From Rhizobium rhizogenes NBRC 13257 (GTDB lineage Bacteria; Pseudomonadota; Alphaproteobacteria; Rhizobiales; Rhizobiaceae): a stretch of 64,000 nucleotides of DNA. This document shows positions 7,944 through 16,609 of this stretch, in pieces. The position numbers were made by a program, and so were the translations under genes. Every line of letters starts with the position of its first letter. Within the stretch, counting starts at the first letter, position 1. The notes beneath the pieces were generated by a model. It saw nothing but the letters and a program-made list of their open reading frames with translations, did not search any database and had not been told where the DNA came from. Where the stretch lies: NCBI RefSeq assembly GCF_000696095.1, contig NZ_BAYX01000024.1:49101-113100 (forward strand). The letters are read 5' to 3'.

Positions 7944-9458
7944 ATGACCAGCAGATGGAAATCAATCGGGCTTGCGGCTATCGTCGCCGGCCTTACGCTC
8001 ACCGCAACCTATGCCGAGGCAGCCGGCGTGCTGACCATCGGCCGCCGCGAGGATTCGACCACGTTCGATCCGATCAAGACGGCGCAGAACATCGACAACT
8101 GGGTATTCTCGAACGTCTATGACGTGCTGATCCGCGTCGACAAGACCGGCACCAAGCTGGAACCCGGCCTTGCCGAAAGCTGGACCACATCCGAGGACGG
8201 CCTCACCTATGCCTTCAAGATCCGCGACGCGAAATTCTCCGACGGGTCGCCGCTGACCGCCGAGGATGCCGCCTTCAGCCTGCTGCGCATCCGCGACGAC
8301 GCGGCCTCGCTCTGGAGCGATTCCTACAAGGTGATCGACACGGCGGTCGCGACCGACCCGCACACGCTGACGATCAAGCTCAAGCATCCCTCCGCACCCT
8401 TCCTGTCGACGCTGGCTCTGCCGAACGCCTCCGTCATTTCCAAGAAGGGCATGGAGACGCTCGGCCCCGACGCTTACGCCGAAAAGCCGATCGGATCCGG
8501 TGCTTTTTCCGTCGAGGAATGGCGGCGCGGCGACCGCATCATCCTCAAGAAGAACCCTTACTTCTGGCAGGCTGACCGGGTGAAGCTCGACGGCGTCGAA
8601 TGGATCTCCGTGCCGGATGACAACACCCGCATGCTGAACGTCCAGGCAGGCCAGCTCGATACGGCGATCTTCGTTCCCTTTTCCCGCGTGGCGGAGCTGA
8701 AGAAGGACCCGAACCTCAATGTCGACATCGATGCCTCGACGCGCGAAGACCATCTCCTGATCAACCACGCGCATGGCGAACTCGGCAAGAAGGAAGTCCG
8801 CCAGGCCCTTGATCTGGCCATCGACAAGAAGGCGATCGTCGATGCCGTTACCTTCGGCCAAGGCACGGTCGCCAATTCCTACATTCCGAAGGGCGCGCTT
8901 TATCACTATGCCGACAACCTGCAGCGCCCCTACGATCCGGAAAAGGCCAAGAAGATGCTGGCGGACGCCGGCGTTTCCAACCTGACGCTGACCTATCTTC
9001 TGCGCGCCGGCGACGAAGTCGACGAGCAGACGGCCGTGCTGGTGCAGCAGCAATTGCAGAAAGCCGGCATCACCGCCAACCTGCAGAAGGTCGATCCAAG
9101 CCAGGAATGGGATATGACGGTCGCCGGCGATTACGACATCTCGGTCAACTACTGGACCAACGACATTCTTGACCCGGACCAGAAGACGACCTTCGTGCTC
9201 GGCCACGATTCCAACAACAACTACTCGACAAATTACAAGAACGAAGCGGTGAAGGAGTTGGTCGCCAAGGCCCGCCTGGAGCTCGATCCGAAGAAGCGCG
9301 AGCAGATGTATATCGATCTGCAAAAGATGGCGAAGGACGACGTCAACTGGATCGACCTCTATTACAGCCCCTATATCAACGTCTCGCGCAAGAACATTGA
9401 AAACTTCTACCAGAACCCGCTCGGCCGCTTCTTCCTGGAAGATACCGTCAAGAACTGA
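7944..9458 (+). CDS. Peptide ABC transporter substrate-binding protein (family 5)
   Basis: 504 residues from the ATG at 7944, preceded by AAGGGAACG. Residues 1-26 are a Sec signal peptide (cleavage probably after AEA). The mature protein carries the SBP family 5 features: early VLTIGRREDSTTFDP, GLAESWTTSEDGLTYAFKI, and IGSGAFSVEEW. It would capture the substrate in the periplasm for the importer encoded just upstream. Relatives bind di- and oligopeptides, opines or glutathione; the locus context (LuxR solo and iminopeptidases) points to short peptides or amides. A hairpin follows at 9480. Confidence 0.9.
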   Translation: MTSRWKSIGLAAIVAGLTLTATYAEAAGVLTIGRREDSTTFDPIKTAQNIDNWVFSNVYDVLIRVDKTGTKLEPGLAESWTTSEDGLTYAFKIRDAKFSDGSPLTAEDAAFSLLRIRDDAASLWSDSYKVIDTAVATDPHTLTIKLKHPSAPFLSTLALPNASVISKKGMETLGPDAYAEKPIGSGAFSVEEWRRGDRIILKKNPYFWQADRVKLDGVEWISVPDDNTRMLNVQAGQLDTAIFVPFSRVAELKKDPNLNVDIDASTREDHLLINHAHGELGKKEVRQALDLAIDKKAIVDAVTFGQGTVANSYIPKGALYHYADNLQRPYDPEKAKKMLADAGVSNLTLTYLLRAGDEVDEQTAVLVQQQLQKAGITANLQKVDPSQEWDMTVAGDYDISVNYWTNDILDPDQKTTFVLGHDSNNNYSTNYKNEAVKELVAKARLELDPKKREQMYIDLQKMAKDDVNWIDLYYSPYINVSRKNIENFYQNPLGRFFLEDTVKN

Positions 9459-9479
9459 GGTCTGACACTATACGTCTTC

Positions 9480-9506
9480 GCTCCGCCGCCCGATCAGCGG
9501 CGGAGC
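9480..9506. terminator. Hairpin between convergent genes
   Basis: Perfect 10-bp stem (GCTCCGCCGC / GCGGCGGAGC) with a 7-nt loop, 21 bp after the stop of the peptide-binding protein gene. The downstream side is only moderately T-rich (ATTA), so it may end transcription weakly or protect the mRNA end. Confidence 0.6.
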
Positions 9507-9581
9507 ATTACCCATTCGGTGGGGAGGATCATGCCGCTCTTCATGGTCTGAGCGGCCATCTGCATGCTCGTCGAAAGTCCA

Positions 9582-10676
9582 TTACGACGAGGTGGGCACG
9601 TCGCCGTGGTCGACCCGGCGCGAGAATTCGGTTTCGATCCCCTTTGCCAGCTTGGCGGCCTGCCCGATCCAGTCCTCGCGCTCGATGCGTCCTGGAAAGG
9701 CCATATAGCTGCCGACCCATTCGGCATTGGCCTCTGTCCAGGCCGCGATCTGCGCAAAGGTCCAGATGCCCAGTTCGTTCAGCTTTTCCTCGTTGACATG
9801 ACCGATGCCGGAGATGCGCTTCAGATTGTCCGGAGTGGCAGCCCCTTTTGCGGCCGCCGGCGGGCGTTGACCGGGATGGTCGCCATCGGCGGCGGGAGCA
9901 GCGGCGGGCGCCGATGAAACAAAGCCCGACGCCGCGGACGCATCGCCCAGATCGGCCTGGCGCGAGACGTCGGTTCCGAGCCCTTTCGCCAATTGTGCCG
10001 CCTGCCCGATCCAGTCCTCACGCTCGATGCGCCCTGGGAAAGCCATATAGCTGCCCACCCATTCGGCATTGGCCGGCGTCCAGGCCGCGATCTGCTTGAA
10101 GGTCCAGATGCCCAGCTCGTTGAGCTTCCCCTCGTTGACCGGGCCGACACCGTCGATGAGCTTCAGATCGTCCAGAGCGGCAACCCCTTTCACGACGGCT
10201 GGCGGGCGTTGGCCAGGATGGATATGGTCGCCTGCGGGAGCGGCGGATACCGGTGCGGCGGTGGTTGCCCTCACCGGGGCGGGCGTCGGAATGGGAGTAA
10301 CGACCGCAGGCGGTGTGGGAACTGGAGGCGTGACCCGCACCGGCGCAGGCTCGGCAACCGCAACAGGCTCGTTCGTCTCAATCTCCTCCCGCGAGCGGAA
10401 GCTTGCCAGCCAACTACCGAGGAAGCAGCCGACAATATAGCTGCCGACGAAAAGCAATGCGGTTTCCAGGTAATGCCCCAGCAGCCCGGGAAGCCATTTG
10501 AAGATGGCCACGACTAGTCCCACGAGGAACAGCAGGCTCAGCAGCTTGAACCAGCCCGGCCAGGCGTCCGGCCACCAGCCTTTGCCGGACCGCAGGAAAG
10601 TCGCAAAACCGACAATGCCCCCGAGCACCAGCGCTAGCAGCATCCAAGGCCAATAAGTCGAAAACAGATAGGTCAT
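9582..10676 (-). CDS. Membrane-anchored protein with two helix-hairpin-helix-like repeats
   Basis: 364 residues. N-terminal part (about 1-95) has three hydrophobic segments, then a Pro/Ala/Val-rich linker, then two near-identical modules (around residues 170-230 and 275-345) each with ISGIGHVNEEKLNELGIWTF-type sequence followed by IAAWTEANAEWVGSYMAFPG and REDWIGQAAKLAKG. The GIG/GVG ... LNELGI pattern resembles helix-hairpin-helix folds as in the C-terminus of some NuoE-related and OmpA-linked rhizobial proteins. It sits 11 bp after the OmpA-like gene in the same direction, so they likely form an operon. Function unknown; the doubled module is the notable feature. Confidence 0.7.
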   Translation of the reverse strand: MTYLFSTYWPWMLLALVLGGIVGFATFLRSGKGWWPDAWPGWFKLLSLLFLVGLVVAIFKWLPGLLGHYLETALLFVGSYIVGCFLGSWLASFRSREEIETNEPVAVAEPAPVRVTPPVPTPPAVVTPIPTPAPVRATTAAPVSAAPAGDHIHPGQRPPAVVKGVAALDDLKLIDGVGPVNEGKLNELGIWTFKQIAAWTPANAEWVGSYMAFPGRIEREDWIGQAAQLAKGLGTDVSRQADLGDASAASGFVSSAPAAAPAADGDHPGQRPPAAAKGAATPDNLKRISGIGHVNEEKLNELGIWTFAQIAAWTEANAEWVGSYMAFPGRIEREDWIGQAAKLAKGIETEFSRRVDHGDVPTSS

Positions 10677-10687
10677 TGCTGCCTCCC

Positions 10688-12172
10688 CTATTTGACAGAG
10701 AATTCGATACGGCGATTGAGCGCCTTGCCCTCATCGGTATCGTTCGATGCAACCGGACGCGACGAGCCGAGGCCGACTGCGGTCAACCGGCTTGCCGGCA
10801 CGCCTGCGTCCGTCAGATAGGTGACGACCGCTTTGGCGCGCTGTTCGGACAGGGCGACGTTTGCCGCCTCGTCTCCGCTCGAATCCGTGTGACCCGAAAC
10901 CTCCACGGCATTACCGGGGCACCGGCCGATCGTCGCGACGATCGTGTCGAGCACACCGGACGATGCCGGCGAGATTCGCGCCTTGCCGGTGTCGAAGTTG
11001 ATCTTCGATTTGGTGAGGATCGTATTGAGCAGCGATTGGCAATTCGGAGCGTCGACAGCCGCAGCAGGCGCGCTGACGGCAATCTCGGCGGGCGTCGCCT
11101 TGAAGCCCTCGGGTATCGCCGCCGCGAAGCTGTCCTGAATGCTCTTCACCGCGCCGTTATAGAGCGCCTCGCCGGAGAGCTTCGCGTCGGTGCCAGAGAG
11201 CGAGAATGAGCCCTTGGCAAGACGCGACAGGGCGTTGAGCCCGCCGAGTGCCGCGGTCGCAAACCCATTCGGCGCGCCGGGTGCGGCTTTCAGCTCATCG
11301 CTGATCTCATCGCTGGAGAACAGGTTTTTGGCCGCATCGATGATCTTGCCGTGTGCGTCATCGTCGGGATAATTGCCCGAAAGCGTCAGTTTTCCCGCCT
11401 CCCTCAAGGCATCGAAACTGAATGAGGATGGCGCGAGTGCAGGTGCGACGGCGCTTGCTGCCGTCGTTACGGCTGTTGCCGCCGCCGTTGTGGTCGAGGT
11501 TGCCGCCGGCGTTGGCGCTGCTGCGACGGGAGCCGGTGCCGTGATGTCGGATTTTGCGAGCGTCAGGCCCTGCGGCAATGTCTTCAGTGCCGCGGTGATT
11601 GCGTCGTATGCGTCGCTCGTAGCGGCCGTGCCTGAAATTGCCAGCCCCGTATCGGACAGGGAGACGCTGCCTTTCGCAAGGCGGGCCAGTTGAGCGAGCC
11701 CGAACTGCACACCGCCATCGTAAGCGTCGGGTGCTCCGCTGGCATATTGCATCTCGTCCTTGACCTCGGCACCTGAGAAGGCGGTCTTCGCGGCAGAAAC
11801 GATCTTGTCGCGCGTCGTCGGGTTCGGCACGTTGCCAGTCAGGACGACGCCTGAGCCTTCATGGGTTATGCCCCAGTTGAAAGGCTTGGCGACATCAGGC
11901 TCCTTGGCATCGATCAGAACCTTGCGAACGCCCCAGACCTGATCCACCGTGCCGGCGATTTGCGAGGCTTCGGCCGGGGAGAACACGGTACCGGAAACCG
12001 AGACATCGCGTCCCGACACGCTGAAGGCAGGATTCTGGACAGAGGTACCCAAAGCCGAGGTCGACCGACTGCCAAGATCACTGTTTATGGATTGCCCGGT
12101 AAAGATCGTGGCAAGGATCCAAAGAATCGCCAGGGGGATTAGTCCCCACCACCATTTCGAAGGCTGACTCAT
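10688..12172 (-). CDS. OmpA-family protein with repeated BON-like modules
   Basis: 494 residues from the ATG at 12172, with GGGGG 5 bases upstream; a TTG at 12184 is a worse start. Residues 8-28 form one membrane anchor. Then come a short BON-like segment and two roughly 110-residue repeats with the pattern ...LTGN.P... DKIVSAAKTAFS ... GLAQLARLAKGSVSLS (and LNALSRLAKGSFSLS in the second). The C-terminus (about 385-494) is an OmpA peptidoglycan-binding domain: INFDTGKARI, VEVSGHTDSSGDEAANVALS, LSEQRAKAV and NRRIEFSVK. The layout is like the ArfA/OmpATb family. Probably an inner-membrane anchored, cell-wall-binding protein. First gene of a two-gene unit with 9582-10676. Confidence 0.85.
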   Translation of the reverse strand: MSQPSKWWWGLIPLAILWILATIFTGQSINSDLGSRSTSALGTSVQNPAFSVSGRDVSVSGTVFSPAEASQIAGTVDQVWGVRKVLIDAKEPDVAKPFNWGITHEGSGVVLTGNVPNPTTRDKIVSAAKTAFSGAEVKDEMQYASGAPDAYDGGVQFGLAQLARLAKGSVSLSDTGLAISGTAATSDAYDAITAALKTLPQGLTLAKSDITAPAPVAAAPTPAATSTTTAAATAVTTAASAVAPALAPSSFSFDALREAGKLTLSGNYPDDDAHGKIIDAAKNLFSSDEISDELKAAPGAPNGFATAALGGLNALSRLAKGSFSLSGTDAKLSGEALYNGAVKSIQDSFAAAIPEGFKATPAEIAVSAPAAAVDAPNCQSLLNTILTKSKINFDTGKARISPASSGVLDTIVATIGRCPGNAVEVSGHTDSSGDEAANVALSEQRAKAVVTYLTDAGVPASRLTAVGLGSSRPVASNDTDEGKALNRRIEFSVK

Positions 12173-12497
12173 AACTACCCCCAATGATTAAACCCAGGAT
12201 ATCATTGCATTAGTTTTTGAGAATATACTTTAAATCATTATGCCTGCAACATAAATTGCATTGATCATACATATACACCCTGCGATCGATGGCGTGCTGT
12301 CCATTGAGAATAGCAAAACGGGTGGCGTCACTATTTTTCGCGCGAGGGATGCAAACCTCTCTCCAAAGCCCTTTGGGTTGCGCTTTCCGGGAGATGATCT
12401 CAAGGCCACGTCCGAACCGCATGCGGCCTTGGCGACGGATTTCGTGCCCATGTCGGATGCAAATTAATCTTCGACGAGATCTTCAGGAATCCATCGT
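12173..12497. other. Intergenic region upstream of the OmpA-like gene
   Basis: 325 bp. The part next to the OmpA-like gene (12180-12270) is AT-rich and should hold its promoter. Frames of about 70 codons exist on both strands (for example 12261-12467 plus) but none has a ribosome site, recognisable sequence or codon use like the neighbours; I see no gene here. Confidence 0.45.
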
Positions 12498-13187
12498 CTA
12501 CCAGATGAATGGAACCAGCCGATAGCGCACGCGCCCGACATACTCCTCATAGCCGCTCAGTTCCCGACCAAGAGTACGCTCCTCATGAACGGCACGCCAG
12601 GCAATTGCGAGAATGAACAGCGGGGAAAGCAGAAGGCCCCACCACGAGCCCAGCAACAAGGGGGTGCCAAGGAAGAGAAGCAGCGCGCTTGCATACATCG
12701 GATGGCGCACTGTCTCATAGGGACCCGTATCGATCACCTTCTGGCCCGGCTGGATTTTCACCGACGGTGCGGCAAAGGCATTTTCGCGAAACGTCCACCA
12801 GGCACCCAGCATGTAGATCACCATGCTCACACCGCCGAGTGTCTGAAGCCAGGGCGGGATAGCCATGAAGCCGGTGCGGGCAGCATCCCAGCCCATGAAC
12901 CCCATCCAGATGCAGAAGGCCGGGATAAAGAGCATCAGCCAGACGCGGTCCCATGGCTTCTGATCGGGCTGCAGCGGCGAGCCCATTCGCTCACGCAGCA
13001 GGCTTGGACTGTGTCTTGCCAGCCAAAAGATCATCGCCAGACTGCCAAACGCAAACAGAACGATGAAAGCCCAGCCGCCGGGAAAGGCCAAAGTACCGGC
13101 GGGCCACAGGATCACGATTGCCATGAAGACCAGCCACACAAGGAGCTGCAGCAAATAGGCGGTCATGGAGCGCATTTGATTGTCCAT
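12498..13187 (-). CDS. Isoprenylcysteine carboxyl methyltransferase-like membrane protein
   Basis: 229 residues with about five hydrophobic segments. The C-terminal half has the signature of the ICMT/PEMT phospholipid methyltransferase superfamily: GPYETVRHPMYASALL followed by the EE pair in AVHEERTLGRELSGYEEYVGR. Such bacterial proteins are SAM-dependent methyltransferases of unknown substrate in the membrane. No evident operon partner; the nearest gene upstream starts 187 bp away or more. Confidence 0.8.
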   Translation of the reverse strand: MDNQMRSMTAYLLQLLVWLVFMAIVILWPAGTLAFPGGWAFIVLFAFGSLAMIFWLARHSPSLLRERMGSPLQPDQKPWDRVWLMLFIPAFCIWMGFMGWDAARTGFMAIPPWLQTLGGVSMVIYMLGAWWTFRENAFAAPSVKIQPGQKVIDTGPYETVRHPMYASALLLFLGTPLLLGSWWGLLLSPLFILAIAWRAVHEERTLGRELSGYEEYVGRVRYRLVPFIW

Positions 13188-13373
13188 CTGCAGGAAAAGC
13201 CGATGACAGGCTTGAAGGCACGAACGGCTGGCGGAAGTAAAATCTCGTTCATGGTCTATTCCCCTCGCCGGTCTTGTCCGTGAACGCGATCATGCCCCAG
13301 GTCCCGCTGACCGCGTCGATCAGCGGAAACGGATTCCGCCGCCGATTGTTCCCACGCGATGGATGCTATCCGG

Positions 13374-14789
13374 CTAGAAATCGAAGATGCTCAGACCCGT
13401 CGTCATCTCGTCCAATCCGAGCGGCCGCGTGACCGGCGGTTCGGCGCGGGAAAGACAGCCCTTGCGCTCGCACAACCGGCAGGCCGGCCCGACCGGGATC
13501 GGTTGCTGACCCGGCACCCCCGTCTGGCCGTAGACGAGGCTTCCACCAGCCATGACGTCGCAACCGAGCAGCAACGCGGTTCGTCTCACCCGCTCGCCGA
13601 ACGATGCCCTTGGCCCCTCCTGCGTGCGGGCGACGGTCAGGTATGTCGAGCCATCCGGCATCTCGACGGTCTCGGACAAGACCTGGCCCGGCTGCAGGAA
13701 TGCGGCATGGATGTTCAGCTTCGGACAGCCGCCGCCGAATCCCGATCTTGGAAAACCATGCGCGCCGATCTTTCGCAGGCGATGACCTGCTGAATCGATC
13801 TCCATCAGAAAGAAGGGCACGCCGGAGGCGCCCGGCCGCTGCAACATCGTCAGGCGGGTCGCCGCCTGCACAAAGGAAACCGAAAAGCGTGCGCACAGAA
13901 TGTCGATGTCGTATTTCGCAGTTTGAGCCACTTTGAGAAAAGGCGCATAGGGTATGGCAAGCGCCAACGCAGCCAGACGGCCAAGCTCGAAGCGGGCGAT
14001 GCGCTTTGCCTCCGGCGTCGACAGGGAGAGAGCCTGCAACTCTTCACTGATCGCATCCTGCAGGGCGAGCGTTGCAACCTCGATGGCGATTTCATGCGCC
14101 TGGTCGGCGGGCGACAGCCGTTCCGATATGAAGAGGCGCATCGAGTGCCTGTCGAAGCGCCGACGAAGATCGGGCATGACGTGGACAGGCAGAACGCGGA
14201 CGCTGATCCCGCGCTCGACGCGTAGCCACTCCTTCAAGGCGAAGACCAAATCATGCTCAGGCGAGAGGCTGGCGGCAAAACTCTCCGCCGCCGCTTCCAG
14301 ACGCGGAAAATAAGCCGAATGGCTCTCGAAAACATCTCGGACTTCGTCCGCCGGCAAGCGAGCCCCGCCGATCGGCGGCATTGCTCCACTCTCCGTCGTC
14401 AAGGTCATAAGGTCGGACAGGCGCGCCGCCTGCTCACGATAGGCACGATAGAGCTTGACCATGCCGCTTGCCGCATTGGGCGCAATGTCGGCCAGCTCGA
14501 CCAGCTCCTGATCGCCCGGCAGCTCGCCGGCGAGGAGAGGATCGGCAAAGACCTCCTTCAACTGGCTGAGACCATTGCCAGCCTCGCTCCTGAGATCGTC
14601 GAGATCGATCTTGAAGGCAGAGCTGAGCTTCAGCAGCAGCTGCACGGTCAGCGGGCGCTGATTGCGCTCGATCAGGTTGAGATAGGACGGAGAAATCTCC
14701 AGCGCATCCGCCATGGCGATCTGCGTCATGCCGAGCCCGTTGCGCACGCGCCGAACCTTCGGGCCTGCGAAAATCTTTCTCTCCACCAT
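13374..14789 (-). CDS. ScfR/RamB-like short-chain fatty acyl regulator (XRE + ImmA/IrrE)
   Basis: 471 residues from the ATG at 14789, chosen for the strong GGAGGGGG site upstream. Residues 8-65 are a Cro/CI helix-turn-helix (GMTQIAMADALEISPSYLNL), the middle (about 150-280) matches the IrrE/DUF955 peptidase-like region with HEIAIEVATLALQ in place of a clear HExxH pair, and the C-terminus (about 320-450) is the DUF2083 domain with a cysteine cluster (CRLCERKGC). Relatives such as RamB of Corynebacterium control acetate and glyoxylate-shunt genes. It is divergent from aceA, and dyads in the shared 172-bp region look like its operators. Acyl-CoA sensing is inferred from family. Confidence 0.85.
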   Translation of the reverse strand: MVERKIFAGPKVRRVRNGLGMTQIAMADALEISPSYLNLIERNQRPLTVQLLLKLSSAFKIDLDDLRSEAGNGLSQLKEVFADPLLAGELPGDQELVELADIAPNAASGMVKLYRAYREQAARLSDLMTLTTESGAMPPIGGARLPADEVRDVFESHSAYFPRLEAAAESFAASLSPEHDLVFALKEWLRVERGISVRVLPVHVMPDLRRRFDRHSMRLFISERLSPADQAHEIAIEVATLALQDAISEELQALSLSTPEAKRIARFELGRLAALALAIPYAPFLKVAQTAKYDIDILCARFSVSFVQAATRLTMLQRPGASGVPFFLMEIDSAGHRLRKIGAHGFPRSGFGGGCPKLNIHAAFLQPGQVLSETVEMPDGSTYLTVARTQEGPRASFGERVRRTALLLGCDVMAGGSLVYGQTGVPGQQPIPVGPACRLCERKGCLSRAEPPVTRPLGLDEMTTGLSIFDF

Positions 14790-14823
14790 CCGGCCCCCTC
14801 CACCTCGGTCATATTTACAAAAA

Positions 14824-14933
14824 TTGACAAAGTGACTGCACGTCTTCGTCAAGGATTTGCAACATGACCCTTTTCTAGGCGTCATTTGAAAGGTTTGACT
14901 GGCATTTCGCCGTCACTTTGTTGATCTTGTCAA
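14824..14933. promoter_or_regulatory. Inverted TTGACAAAGTGAC elements between regulator and aceA
   Basis: TTGACAAAGTGAC at 14824-14836 is matched in inverse orientation by GTCACTTTGTTGA at 14912-14924 (11 of 13), which is followed at once by CTTGTCAA (14926-14933). The paired elements 75 bp apart in the divergent promoter region are good candidates for binding sites of the ScfR/RamB-like regulator, possibly with looping. A further TTTGACAAGTTGA copy lies at the start of aceA (near 14981). Confidence 0.55.
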
Positions 14934-14961
14934 TGCGTCACCTCAGCGACGAGCATTCTGT

Positions 14962-16263
14962 ATGGAGGAAATCGTGACAGAATTTGACAAGTTGATCCGC
15001 AATATCCCGACCGGTCGTTTCGACGGTATCGAGCGCCCCTATTCCGCCGAGGATGTGAAGCGGCTGCGCGGCTCGGTGGAGCTTCGCTATTCGCTGGCCG
15101 AGATGGGCGCGAACCGGCTCTGGCAGCTTCTGCATAGCGAGGATTTCGTCAATGCGCTCGGCGCGCTCTCCGGTAACCAGGCCATGCAGATGGTCCGCGC
15201 CGGCCTGAAGGCGATCTATCTCTCCGGCTGGCAGGTCGCGGCCGACGCCAACACGGCTGCCGCCATGTATCCGGATCAATCGCTCTATCCGGCCAACGCC
15301 GGGCCGGAGCTTGCCAAGCGCATCAACCGCACGCTGCAGCGCGCCGACCAGATCGAGACCTCGGAAGACAAGGGGCTTTCCGTCGACAGCTGGTTTGCCC
15401 CGATCGTTGCTGATGCCGAGGCTGGTTTCGGCGGTCCGCTCAACGCCTTCGAGATCATGAAGGCCTATATTGAAGCTGGCGTCGCAGGTGTTCATTTCGA
15501 GGATCAGCTCGCCTCGGAAAAGAAATGCGGCCATCTCGGCGGCAAGGTGCTGATCCCGACCGCGGCGCATATCCGCAATCTCGATGCTGCCCGGCTGGCG
15601 GCCGACGTCATGGGCGTGCCGACGCTGGTCATTGCCCGCACCGACGCCGAAGCGGCGAAGTTGCTGACCTCTGATATCGACGAACGCGACCAGCCCTTCG
15701 TCGATTATGATGCGGGACGCACGATCGAAGGCTTCTATCAGGTACGCAACGGCATCGAGCCCTGCATCGCCCGCGCGGTCGCCTACGCACCCCATTGCGA
15801 TCTCATCTGGTGCGAGACATCGAAGCCCGATCTGGAGCAGGCCCGGCGCTTTGCCGAAGGCGTGCACAGGCATCATCCAGATAAGCTTCTTGCCTATAAT
15901 TGCTCGCCGTCCTTCAACTGGCGGAAAAACCTGGACGAGACGACGATCGCCAAGTTCCAACGCGAGCTTGGCGCCATGGGCTACAAGTTCCAATTCATCA
16001 CGCTTGCCGGCTTCCACCAGCTCAATTTCGGCATGTTCGAACTGGCGCGTGGCTACAAGGAGCGGCAGATGGCGGCCTATTCCGAGCTGCAAGAAGCGGA
16101 GTTCGCCGCTGAAAGGAACGGCTATACCGCCACCAAACATCAGCGCGAAGTCGGCACCGGCTATTTCGATGCCGTGTCGCTCGCCATCAGCGGCGGTCTT
16201 TCGTCGACCACCGCCATGAAGGCATCGACCGAGCACGAACAGTTCCGGCCAGCCGCCGAATAA
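14962..16263 (+). CDS. aceA: Isocitrate lyase
   Basis: 433 residues, typical length for the alphaproteobacterial enzyme. It splits isocitrate into glyoxylate and succinate, the first step of the glyoxylate shunt, needed for growth on acetate and fatty acids. The catalytic motif EKKCGHLGGKVLIP is present around residues 190-203, preceded by the metal-binding region (ADAEAGFGG) and GVAGVHFEDQ. The start at 14962 has GGAGG-like sequence upstream (TATGGAGGAAATC begins at the ATG itself; an alternative start is the GTG at 14974). Divergent from the regulator gene at 13374-14789 and followed by a small conserved-looking gene 25 bp later. Confidence 0.95.
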   Translation: MEEIVTEFDKLIRNIPTGRFDGIERPYSAEDVKRLRGSVELRYSLAEMGANRLWQLLHSEDFVNALGALSGNQAMQMVRAGLKAIYLSGWQVAADANTAAAMYPDQSLYPANAGPELAKRINRTLQRADQIETSEDKGLSVDSWFAPIVADAEAGFGGPLNAFEIMKAYIEAGVAGVHFEDQLASEKKCGHLGGKVLIPTAAHIRNLDAARLAADVMGVPTLVIARTDAEAAKLLTSDIDERDQPFVDYDAGRTIEGFYQVRNGIEPCIARAVAYAPHCDLIWCETSKPDLEQARRFAEGVHRHHPDKLLAYNCSPSFNWRKNLDETTIAKFQRELGAMGYKFQFITLAGFHQLNFGMFELARGYKERQMAAYSELQEAEFAAERNGYTATKHQREVGTGYFDAVSLAISGGLSSTTAMKASTEHEQFRPAAE

Positions 16264-16288
16264 CCCCGAAGCTTAAGGAGGAGAAAAC

Positions 16289-16537
16289 ATGGCTTCCATC
16301 GCACGCGTCCGCGAACGCGCAGAAGAACAATCGTCAAGCCTGTCGCCGGATCAGCAAAACACGATCCGCATGCTTGCAAACGATCTGCACCGTCTGAACC
16401 ATTCGGTCATGAAGGCCGTCGAGGCCGGCGTCTCGGTCGAACTGGTCCGCTCGGCCCGCCATCACGGCGGCGACGGCAACTGGGGCGATCTGTTGCTTCC
16501 GGTCGTCATGGCCCGCAGCCGTCAGGGAGAACTCTGA
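16289..16537 (+). CDS. Small hypothetical protein downstream of aceA
   Basis: 82 residues with a very strong ribosome site (AAGGAGGAG, 5 bases before ATG). I do not recognise the family. The sequence is soluble, mostly helical in character, with LSPDQQNTIRMLANDLHRLN and a Gly/His-rich stretch (HHGGDGNWGDLLLP). It is 25 bp after aceA and before a hairpin terminator, so it is co-transcribed with isocitrate lyase and may be linked to its use or control. Confidence 0.75.
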   Translation: MASIARVRERAEEQSSSLSPDQQNTIRMLANDLHRLNHSVMKAVEAGVSVELVRSARHHGGDGNWGDLLLPVVMARSRQGEL

Positions 16538-16556
16538 CCTTCGCCGGATCAGCAAT

Positions 16557-16590
16557 CGCCATGGCATGTCTCGTCTGACCTGCCATGGCG
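16557..16590 (+). terminator. Rho-independent-type terminator of the aceA unit
   Basis: Perfect 10-bp stem CGCCATGGCA / TGCCATGGCG with a 14-nt loop followed by TTTCC, 19 bp after the stop of the small gene. Convergent genes meet here, so it may serve both strands. Confidence 0.65.
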
Positions 16591-16609
16591 TTTCCGTAAC
16601 CGCGCATCC

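Noticed and set aside
6035..8002. 655-codon open frame on the minus strand across the peptide transporter genes
   Set aside because: It is the antisense shadow of the fused ATPase gene, rich in Arg, Asp and His as such shadows are in GC-rich DNA, with no recognisable domain; the plus-strand gene has all ATPase motifs.
12261..12467. Possible small gene upstream of the OmpA-like gene
   Set aside because: No ribosome site, no family resemblance, competing frames on both strands, and it lies where promoter sequence is expected.
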